A stretch of 28,867 bases of DNA from Welwitschia mirabilis. Taxonomy: Eukaryota > Gnetophyta > Gnetopsida > Welwitschiales. The notes under the pieces were generated by a model that did no database searches, was not told where the DNA came from, and worked only from the letters and a program-made list of their open reading frames with translations. A program made the translations under genes and the position numbers. Positions 10,040-18,887 of this stretch are shown here, in pieces (position 1 is the first letter of the stretch; every line of letters begins with the position of its first letter). The stretch spans positions 108,781,906 to 108,810,772 of the forward strand of contig JBOZIK010000001.1 in assembly GCA_051453625.1 (NCBI GenBank), given 5' to 3'.

Positions 10040-10500
10040 AGGCCAATTTTTTTAAGAGTTGGTTAGGAGCACTGATTGGAGCAATTTATGCCGTAATTTT
10101 TCAGGATTAGGTCACAGCTTTTTTATCATTCTTAACAATTGAGCAGCAATTACTTTTGGTCCCATTCGTTCTTGAGTCCTTTATTCAAACTGGCTGAGTG
10201 TTGACTTAGAATGCGGGGAATTTTTGTAATGAAGCATTCGGAGAAATTTCATTTCGAAATGAGCATTTTGTAAGGCCTCTCATTTCGTTTTAACTGAATT
10301 ATTGCGTTCTAGAGATGCGACAAGATCGTAGAGATAATTCTCCATTGCGTCAAGCAAATAATCATGTTTGCAACAGTATATTTTCTGTTAAAGTTGCAGC
10401 TGTTTCTTTCAGATGTTCATTTTCCTAGTGGTTGATTCCAATATTTCAATAGGTATCTATTTTTCTTTAAGGAAGGAATACATTTAAAATGTTGTTTTGT
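10040..10500 (+). other. 3' UTR and downstream flank of the malate dehydrogenase gene
   Basis: Noncoding, T-rich sequence follows the stop codon with scattered CpG up to about 10330, after which CpG fades. No single clear AATAAA poly(A) signal can be chosen, so the transcript end is unknown. A short inverted repeat at 10249-10287 is listed separately. Confidence 0.5.
10249..10287. repeat. Short inverted repeat in the 3' flank
   Basis: TCATTTCGAAATGA (10249-10262) is a perfect 14-bp palindrome. Its right half, CGAAATGAG (10255-10263), can also pair with CTCATTTCG at 10279-10287 across a 15-nt loop. The two pairings exclude each other. It may be a hairpin in the 3' UTR or chance. Confidence 0.45.
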
Positions 10501-11954
10501 ATTATCACAAACACAAACGGCCTACTGGCAGGTAATAGCTTTCAAGTTTATCCAATGGGTAATACCAGATAACTTGACTATCAACTAGCACAACATTGAA
10601 TTTTCCATAGATTTCATTAGTATCAGTGTTGGAGCATGTTTGATCAATCTTTGGCAAAAGGCCTGGATTATAACTTTAGGATGGAACTGCCAGTGCAACT
10701 TTCATATAGAAATTATGAGTGTAGCGTTTTCTCACTTCTGATGTAGGACAAATAATGTTGTTTTTTAGAGTAAAATGCATGTTATAATCATGTCTATGGT
10801 CCCAATTTAATGTTTACATGCCAATTATGGATGTTAGAAAATAGAAAGTATGGATGCAAATTGAAGTTAAATGCACTTTATAATTTCAGTTTCATGGGTT
10901 ATAAGCTCTTTGTGGGTTTAGATCTAGCATGTCTATCATTGTGGGTTTAAATCTGGCATGGCTATCCCTTGTCATGTGCATGCCTCACCAGATACTTTTG
11001 GTGTGAGTGACTTTCTTTCGCTTCGGTTTGCTTGTGTTTAAATTCTCATTTATTTGTTTTTCGTATGCTTGAATTGGCTGCTCTGTTTAAATTCTCATTT
11101 ATCTGTTCTTTTTGTTATGTTGCTCAACCAGTATTGAGGATAGTAAATATTAAACGGTCCTTGCGTGTCATTGTTAAACTAATTCTCCATCCTTGTTACT
11201 CTTAAACCACCTATTGGGGATCCTTATTGTGGACGTTGCCTTCATCTTTTCAGCCCCACTTTCTCTAATATGTCACTATCTAAAATGCAGTGACTTTATC
11301 AATGCTAAAAATATGTAAATAAAGGAGCAATTATCTGACAAATGGTAACTTTAGAAAGCAAAAAAAACAAAAATAATGCTTGTTCTAGTTTATCGGAGTG
11401 AACAATTTTACTATTAATGGAAGGTGTGTCAATGTACCTTGAAATATGCATTTCACAAATTGGAAAAGAATTCTATGATTATACACATTCTATATGACAA
11501 ATTGAATTAATCTTAGCTGATACTTAGGTTTTAATATATCTTATGCCCTTTAGGTGGCAATACTTTTTCTTAAAGTTTTTGTATTAATTTTAATCTTATT
11601 TATAGTTCATTTCAAAAATCATGTAAGAAAGGTTTCATAACATTTCCATGCCACTTGCATAAGTCGAGCATGACATAGAGTATTGGTGATGGCCACTTGT
11701 TAAATTGTGATGGCAATAGATGACTAAGATCTTTCATATTCAAATTTAGTTAGTTATTCTTAGGACTAATTATTGAGAAACTATTATAGGAAACTAACCT
11801 TTGTTAGTCGAGTCCAAATAAGAAGCCTAAAATTTATCTAGAGAAGGCTCGTCAACAATGATGCTTTTTTAAGCCATTGTAGATTCACCATTTTGTCAAT
11901 AGAAAAGAGATTGTTATTTTCATTTTTTTATATCATAAATTATGATTATTACAA
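10501..11954. other. AT-rich intergenic DNA, no gene seen
   Basis: No open frame of useful length and no retroelement motif recognised on either strand. Composition moves gradually from gene-like to the AT-rich, CpG-poor background of the repeats. Confidence 0.55.
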
Positions 11955-12246
11955 ACTAGCTTAGATATATACAATGTATATATTCAATATGTAGTTGAGG
12001 GATATCTATCAATGCTACCTTATGGGCAAGGGTATACGCATTAACTAATAGGAAATAATATTGCCCTATCTAAGTTGACCTTAGATCAAGGCAATATAGA
12101 TTGTTCATCGCACACAATGTTAAAACTTAAATAGGCAAAAGTATTTATTGTTGGTCAATTCTTGTACCCTTGTCCGTAAGGTAGCACTTATAGTTATTAC
12201 TTGGCCAAATATTTGATATATACACGTAGTATATGTCTAGGCTAGG
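11955..12246. mobile_element. Foldback / MITE-like inverted-repeat element (~290 bp)
   Basis: The left arm from CTAGCTTAGA (11956) and the reverse complement of the right arm, ending at GTCTAGGCTAG (12235-12245), align almost to the centre near 12090. The best block is TGCTACCTTATGGGCAAGGGTA on the left (about 12013-12034), with three mismatches to the inverted right copy (about 12169-12190). Overall identity between arms is around 70% by eye. Such full-length inverted repeats are typical of foldback elements or old MITEs and can form long hairpin RNA. No coding capacity and no certain target-site duplication were seen. Confidence 0.65.
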
Positions 12247-14560
12247 GGGCACGAGCCGCTAATGTAACTAAGAAGATATCATGAAAATATCTTCAACATA
12301 CATTTTCAAATAATGTAATTTATCTTCCTAACAGCAGTAGATTCTTTTTGTTGATCAACAATTATTACAATATCGAGTAGCTTCTTCATATATAAAATTC
12401 CCTTTAAATATTGGTATAGAAGCTCTAATTGTTTTTCAATTAATGCAATTTCTTTTTTTGTACATCTTCGATGAAAGAGTCCCGAATCNNNNNNNNNNNN
12501 NNNNNNNNNNNNNNNNNNNNNNNNNNNNNNNNNNNNNNNNNNNNNNNNNNNNNNNNNNNNNNNNNNNNNNNNNNNNNNNNNNNNNNNNTTGACTTTTGTG
12601 CATTTTAGGGTGGCGTTTTGTTCAAAGGAAATCTCCATGGTCTTATGGATAAAAATTATCCGAAGCTAAGCAAAAGATTGCAAGTAGTTGCTCTAGTTAT
12701 CTTTCAAATATGCCACAAATAATTTAACTTTTATTTATCTCATTTTCAGGTAAACTTACAATATACATTTTTTGTTCAGGAGAAATTTTGAGATTTATTT
12801 AAACTTTTCTTCTGGTCAACCCAAAAGATAACAGGCTAGTGGCAGTAATAGTTCCTACAAAATCATTGCAACCCCAATTAGCAAGTAATTTCTAGAACTA
12901 GTCTCATTTTGTTGGTTGTTGATACCAACTAATTAGTTTGTAAGGATCATGGACATATGCAAATATATTGACATTTCTTCTCTAAATATTGTCATGCTTG
13001 CATGTTCATCATGTTTACTCATGGATAGAGCTCTGTGTAAAAATTAAGATTAATACATTATTTTTATATTCATGAAAATGCTTAGGATGTACTCTGAAGA
13101 TTTACTCCTCATGTGTAAAATACAATAATCTATAATGTAGTTCGCACTTGATATATTGAAATAGGAGGGAAGAGATGTTAACATTCTAAGTAGTAAGGTA
13201 CCTTAACAGAAGAATAATAATTAATAATCGGTTTCATGNNNNNNNNNNNNNNNNNNNNNNNNNNNNNNNNNNNNNNNNNNNNNNNNNNNNNNNNNNNNNN
13301 NNNNNNNNNNNNNNNNNNNNNNNNNNNNNNNNNNNNNNAGGAGGGAAGAGATGTTAACATTCTAAGTAGTACGGTACCTTAACAGAAGAATAATAATTAA
13401 TAATCGGTTTCATGCAGCTATACCTAAATAGTTTGTAGCATCTGCATTTGAACTATTATCACTATGCACTATTTTGTTACGAAATTTACTTGATCTCCAA
13501 GTGAACTTCTTGTATGCCCTTGCCTTATATTCTATTTTTTATAAAAATAATCAGTTCTGTGTTAAACATGTTCATTTTATTGATTTAGGTTTTAAAACAA
13601 ATTGTATGAATATTTATAGTCTGTGTTACTTTAAGTAGCTATCATTGCCTTGGGTATCATTAATTCCAATCGATGCTTGTAGCCTATTAAATCTTTTCAA
13701 ATTGAAGAAAGTGTATTCAACCATTTGCTTTAATGATCTGCTAATTCCCACCACAGGCTCTCAATTCAGTGATTATTATATAGTATTGCTTCCACAACTT
13801 ATATAAAATGGTCTATTATATGCTTCAGGGCCAAGAAATGAGAAACATGCAATGGAACAAAAATTCCATTCAAACCCCAATATTACACATGTTTTCAAAG
13901 TATTGCATTTGCAAGAAAGATCATTCCCCTTTTTCTATGAAACTAAGGTGCTCCAATCTCTAGGCCTACCCTACATTTTTTCATTAATTATTTTCTTCTC
14001 CCTTTGGGGGTTAATGTGGCAAAGGAATCATGTTCCCATTAAACTGGGATGAGGACCCATAACATGAGCAAGAAAAACTATGAAGAGCATAGACAAGTTA
14101 AAAGTGAGAGGGAAAGAAGAATATGGGGTAAAGAAGGAGATCGATAAGGGTCTGTTATTTGACAAAAGCAAATAGAGCATGATGTCTGCTATTAAGAAAG
14201 GTTTCTAATTGGCATTAATCAATGCTGCAAATGTATGACGGTAAGGATACTTACAGAGAGGAATCTCTCAAGTGATGATCGTATAAGGCACCTAAAAGAA
14301 GGGTAAAGATACTTACATCTTTTATTTTGGATTTACTAAAGTCTGCATTTTATCATACTTACTGCTTTCCTAATCTTGTGGTAATTTTTTGAATGCTTTG
14401 TGTTTGAAGTGAGATAGGCTTTATTTATAGATTTTTCGTTATAACTTCTTCCAGAGTTCCACACATGTTATGGTGACAAAATCCTATTGTCCCTACAGAT
14501 ACATCAAAGAACATAGCACAGTTAACGTGATGGGGGTGGTTTAAAGGAATGACAATGTTC
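12247..14560. other. AT-rich intergenic DNA with two N gaps, no gene
   Basis: Gaps lie at 12489-12588 and 13239-13338. I see no conserved coding frame. The 66-codon frame at 13852-14052 has no recognisable features, and frames crossing the gaps are products of the N runs. Confidence 0.55.
13163..13414. repeat. 76-bp duplication at an N gap (likely unmerged contig overlap)
   Basis: Positions 13163-13238 and 13339-13414 are identical over 76 bp except one base (AAGG against ACGG), and they touch the two sides of a gap of exactly 100 N. This is what remains when a scaffolder places default-size N between contigs whose ends overlap. The genome probably has one copy and no gap. Confidence 0.8.
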
Positions 14561-14798
14561 TGATGATTGTACCTCCTTCAGAGTTCAGAACCAATATCCA
14601 CTGGATCCCAATGGTTGAAGTGCCTTCTACCAGTAAATCTTGAAGTCACTCTTTTGAAATGCAAGGATAGTGTAGCATTTTCAATGCTCCTCTTGTTAGG
14701 TATGCGCTCCTCATGCCCAGCCTGACAAGTGGGTAAATATGATGGGTTCCAGTTTCCACCTAAGTCATGGCTTTTGGTGTGATGGTAAGGGACCAACA
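14560..14798 (+). repeat. LTR 3'-end relic preceding a primer binding site
   Basis: The stretch ends in GACCAACA at 14798, followed by AG and a good primer binding site at 14801. LTRs usually end in CA a few bases before that site. Composition is less AT-rich than the flanks. The left border is a guess; no matching second LTR was found in the window, so the rest of the element is lost or outside. Confidence 0.4.
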
Positions 14799-14800
14799 AG

Positions 14801-14820
14801 TGGTATTAGAGCTAGGTTTG
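14801..14820 (+). other. Primer binding site for initiator tRNA-Met
   Basis: TGGTATTAGAGCTAGGTTTG matches the complement of the 3' end of plant initiator methionine tRNA (TGGTATCAGAGCCAGGTTTC) at 17 of 20 positions, with two C-to-T transitions among the differences. This marks the start of the internal region of a plus-strand LTR element. LINE sequence takes over downstream, so the element is truncated. Confidence 0.65.
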
Positions 14821-15189
14821 AAGTACTTTCCATTCAAATCTCTTTTAGAGGCCCATATTTCTTGTAGTGCGCCACAAGAAACATATTGGTTTATATCTTC
14901 GTTTAGTTACCTCTAGTAATTTTATCTTTCTTCAAGAAGTTAAAATTTCAACTTCTGATTTGGAGTTTTCTTCAAATATTTTATTCATAATAGATTTCAT
15001 AGTCCCACTCCTCATTCAAAAGGGAAAGGGGTTGTAAGTGTTATTAGTCATCTAAGGTAAAATAAATCTCTTCAATCACATTATTAGATTAAGAACAATG
15101 GACAGTCTAGACTACCTTTACTTCTAATTTTAGTAGTCTTCGAATTGCTCCCTTTATGCTCTAGATGCCTCTAGCAATCAATGCCTTTT

Positions 15190-16990
15190 ATGATAGGAGT
15201 TAGTTTCTAGGTTTTTTAATATTCCTTGGATTTTTGAAGGAGATATTAATACATTGAAATTTCCAAAACATAAAGTGGTGTCTTCCACCTTTTGGAAGCT
15301 TTAGAATTTTTATAATGAATTTTAAGTACTGGTATTTTTTTCATTGATAAAGGTTTGTGACTTCAGTCCAACTTTGCTAAAGCTTTTCTAACTTAAATTA
15401 ATTACAAGTTTGGTTTTTAGCATATTTTCAACAGGTTGGATAATTTTCATTATTCTATAGTGTCTTTTGGGCTTTGTAATTTGTCTTTAAGGTATTAATT
15501 GAAATCCCAATTTACCCTTAACATATTAAAAAAGGTAATTCTATTTGATGATTCTATAGTCTCTTAAATTTTAACTTCCATACAAGTCATTGCTTAAAAA
15601 ACAAATCCCTCTTTCAATCACATTGTCAAGCTTCTACCTGAAAAAAATTAGCTAAAAATTTCATAGAATGTTAAACCTCATCTTACTTACTGTTCTAATT
15701 GGTTAGCTTGTTTGCATCATACTAGATGTAGAAATAGGAAGTATGCTTTTCCTAATGACAATTGGCTAGACTTGGTAATCATGAAGATCAATGTATTTCT
15801 TCTACCATTGATTTTGTATCTCATAAAATCTAGTAAGATCCATTAAATGTTCAAAATCAAGCCTTATTAGCTAATGCAAACAAGCACTTATAAGCTTATG
15901 TTTACTTTGTTTCTCTATTAAAATAAATTGACTTGGTTGTGCATTTAGGATGATGATTGTAAAGAGTTTTTAAAATTTTTAAAGCCAAATGCTAGTAAAA
16001 AGGAGGGTATCCTTTAGCTAGTTATTGCTAATTCTTTAATCTTTAAGGCATATGGGTCTTTGAATTTTGTAATGGATTATTTCATAGGTATCTTTAAGGT
16101 AAAAATTTTTAATCCTGAATTATTTCAACAAAATGTAACTTTTATTCCAAGTAAAATAATGCATCTTATAATTCTATTTCAAAAAACATCACTTTCACAA
16201 AATTAAAAGAAGCTTGTTTGAGTTTAGACAATATAAAATATCTATGTTTTGATGGTTTTCTAACTAATTCTTATAAAAATCACTAGGATATAGGATAAGA
16301 TTACTGGCATGTAATTCAAAAATCCATTTACAAAGGCTCTGTAAGCTTCAATATCAATAAAGTAGTTATTTAATTTCTTTCCAAATCTAGAGATCCTACC
16401 CTTATCACTTTGATATCCTATCCCTTAATGTTTCATATAAAATTTTGGTCAAACATTTAGCTTCCAAATTCAAATTAGTTTGCTTATATTATCTATAATG
16501 AGTAATCTAATTTTATCAAATGCAATTATAGGCTCAAAAGTGTGTTTGCTACATGAAGGGGAATGGAATGGACAAAAGATTTTGGCTAAGATGTAATCTT
16601 TATCAAGCTTGATTATGCAAAGGCATATGATAAAATTTAATGAGATTTTATTTTATAATATATGAAAAGTTAGAATTTGACTAGAAATTTGTTCATCTTG
16701 TTACTTGTTTATTTAAATATGTCAATGCATGTGGTGCTATTAAATGCAGTATTTCAAAGATTTTTAATTTCGAACATTCAATTTAATAATGATGTCCACT
16801 AGCTCCTTACTTATTTATTTTAGTAGCTAACTTTTTATGTTATGCAATTCAATTAGATGAACAAATGGGCCTCATTAAGGATTTACAAATTCATATTTAT
16901 CCTAAATAGCTTATTAATATTCATTTTACAAATGACAATGATAGACTAATGATTTCATGTCTTTCAAATAGATAAATATTGCATGACCTT
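15190..16990 (+). mobile_element. Dead L1-type LINE (endonuclease and reverse transcriptase)
   Basis: Across many stops and frameshifts the plus strand shows L1 ORF2 motifs in order. An endonuclease piece reads IPWIFEGDIN with the GDxN residues at 15239-15250. The pre-RT block KLKEACLSLDN...FDGF...NSYK lies near 16200-16280. SKSRDPTLIT (about 16380-16410) is the counterpart of IPKxxDPxxI. The catalytic block KLDYAKAYDKI is at 16605-16637, with its Asp at 16611-16613. PLAPYLFILVANF and GLIKD lie near 16800-16880. The second catalytic box, normally FADD, has become FTND (about 16925-16936). LINEs copy by target-primed reverse transcription; this copy cannot. The 5' part (about 14830-15190) probably belongs to it but shows no firm motif, and the 3' end is not clear. 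Confidence 0.8.
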
Positions 16991-17109
16991 AGCATCTAAA
17001 ATATATTAAAACAAATCTTCTATTTTTTCTTTATTAATAACCACTAGTGAATTTCTATTTAATCTCGGTCATTATACTGTCCTAATTTTAAAAAACTTCA
17101 TGTAATAAC

Positions 17110-17121
17110 GCTCTGAGACCA
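17110..17121 (-). other. Primer binding site of a minus-strand LTR element
   Basis: On the minus strand this reads TGGTCTCAGAGC, one base from the standard TGGTATCAGAGC. It is followed on the plus strand by AAA and then TGTAATAACC at 17125-17134, which would be the inverted LTR end (…GGTTATTACA on the minus strand). Past twelve bases the tRNA match stops. Confidence 0.5.
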
Positions 17122-17124
17122 AAA

Positions 17125-17740
17125 TGTAATAACCGCCAAGAAGGAAGCATTCTGCTCCGCTTTAAGAGGGAGGACGAAAATGAAGGCGCGACAGTCGCTA
17201 AGGAAATGCATTTAGGAACATGATGAATGAGAAAAGAGGGCTAGTGGCAAGATCGCAAGCAGCAGAGCAATGCAGGAGTAGACGAACTCGATAGAGTAAG
17301 TTTGCCGGGAGCTCAGGGCAGACGTGGGGCCATATGTAGTCTGGCGTGGGAGATTGCAGATGTGGCTGTAAGCTAACACGGCTACAGGCTGGCATGAGAA
17401 ACGTAGCGCATTGGAGGAAAAACAAATCAAATTCTTTCGCAGCTCTAGGAAAGTCACAAGAGTTTATAGCCTCCGAATCATACTTCATATTTATCTCTGC
17501 TGTATTCAAAGAGAAAATATTTTCATTTCCCCCAGCTTTTATGTCCTTGGAAACGTTTTTGTTGAAAGCTTCATTCTATGGCTTTGTTGAGAATTCCCAC
17601 AAGAAAACATAACATTGACATTTCAAATTTTCAGAATAAAAAAAAGAGGAATCGGTGAGAAGACGACAAGCGCAGGAAAATGAAGAGGCACTGCAAGAAA
17701 AACAGATGATACAACGTGGACGAACAAGGGGGAGCGCTTT
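17125..17740 (-). repeat. Probable LTR (or part) of a minus-strand retroelement
   Basis: This ~600-bp block begins with TGTAATAACC next to a primer-binding site, so on the minus strand it is an LTR 3' end. It is less AT-rich and keeps many CpG sites (17150-17400 and 17650-17735), unlike the old elements around it, so it may be younger. On the minus strand a TATAAA occurs at 17463-17468, which could be its promoter. The other LTR edge and a partner LTR were not found. The overlapping ORFs here (plus 17346-17612; minus 17198-17509) match no protein I know. Confidence 0.45.
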
Positions 17741-18293
17741 CAAGGTTTTTTTTTTTATTTTAAAAAAAAACCATTTAAATAGTTTCTTTTTTTAAATATT
17801 GTAAAAGTCATATAACTTTTAACTGTTGAAGTTATACATTTGAAATATGTTGTTTTTAATAAAAAATTTAGGAAAATATTCTTCTTAGACAGGAGTTTTA
17901 CATAAAATAACTCTTAAAAAAATTGAAAAAAAAAACTTTATTTGAAATCGTATTTGAGTCTAGTCTTTGTCTAGTCTAAGCATTAAATTTGCATTATTAT
18001 TGGCACCCCACTTTGATCATTTTTCGCTCTCTCAAAATCATAAAAAAGAAACCACAAAATTCCTATATTCTAAAAAAGAAAAAAAATTATTTTGTTAAAT
18101 TTTTACCATTATTAAGTCCTAAATTTTTTAAATTAGAACTCAGCTATATGCATTTGAATTTCGCTATAGGCAAAAATATTAGGCCTAAAATAAAAGAGGG
18201 CCATAGGTGAAATATCTTCCAGATCACAATCAAATTTAAATTGCAAGAAAATGTCACAATATTAGGGCCAAGTTCCCAAGTTCTATCAAAACG
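17741..18293. other. Very AT-rich spacer
   Basis: Dominated by A and T runs, including an inverted T/A run (GG-T11 to A9-CC, 17744-17772). No gene seen; the 73-codon frame at 17989-18210 is Lys/Phe-rich low-complexity translation. Confidence 0.55.
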
Positions 18294-18531
18294 AAGTTAG
18301 TCAATCATGGTCATCCTAGTCAAAGTTAGTTAAAGCTCAGTTAAAGTTAGTCAATTTAGTCGACAACGTCACAATAACTTTTTCAAACTTAGTCAAATAG
18401 TCAAGTTCAGTCAAACTTGATCAAACTTAGTTAAAATGAAGTTAGTTAACCTCAGTTAAGCCCAGTCAAACTTGGTCAGCCTTAGTTAAACCAGGTCAAA
18501 TCATTAAGTTTAGCTTAAACTTAGTCAAACT
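18294..18531. repeat. Degenerate AGTTAGTCAAAC-type repeat array with nine W-box cores
   Basis: About 240 bp are built from irregular 8-12-bp units around TTAGTCAAA and CAGTTAAA. GTCAA preceded by a purine occurs nine times (starts at 18300, 18319, 18350, 18392, 18400, 18410, 18465, 18495, 18524). On the minus strand these read TTGACT (eight) or TTGACC (one), the core bound by plant WRKY factors. The array lies about 360 bp upstream of the Ty3 Gag start and may belong to its 5' LTR or leader. Confidence 0.65.
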
Positions 18532-18887
18532 GCCATGAAACCACCAAAATCACCTATCATCATGTAACACTAAAACTAATCCATAGTTTATGAGAAATAA
18601 AAAATCTCATAAACAGTTTGGCATTAGAAGGAGGGCCTCTCTAGTGGGTTTTTAAATTATTCGTTGGACATTTCGCATTCACTTTTCCCAACACTTTATC
18701 TTAACTTAGAAAAGCCAAAATTCCAGTATTAATGAGAGGAAAAAAGGCCTGCATTTCTGAGGATATGTGTAAACTCCTTGTCTAACAAGACCCCTCTACG
18801 CTCGCTATGGATGAGCTTCGCGCCATCATGAACTATATAAATTTTTGGAACCTATACCTTGTCCATCCTAGTGAGTGAATCTATATC
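18532..18887 (+). other. Leader region before the Ty3 gag remnant
   Basis: Noncoding. It contains a good TATA-box sequence, CTATATAAAT (18833-18842), 46 bp before the gag-like ATG. That is too close to leave room for a start site, an R-U5 region and a primer-binding site, and no primer-binding site was recognised. The 5' LTR edge of the Ty3 element is therefore unresolved. Confidence 0.4.

Noticed and set aside
14801-14820. Possible tRNA gene because of the tRNA-like sequence
   Set aside because: Only the complement of a tRNA 3' end is present, with no D arm, anticodon arm or full cloverleaf. It is a primer binding site.
17198-17509. 103-codon minus-strand frame in the CpG-rich block
   Set aside because: It does not resemble any family I know, overlaps another frame, and sits in what looks like an LTR. 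A gene fragment is not excluded but cannot be supported.
18294-18531. CRISPR-like array
   Set aside because: Units are short, irregular and without uniform spacers, and the DNA is eukaryotic; it is a degenerate minisatellite.
18833-18842. TATA box as promoter of the Ty3 element
   Set aside because: It is only 46 bp before the gag-like ATG, leaving no room for R-U5 and a primer-binding site. It may be chance in AT-rich DNA.
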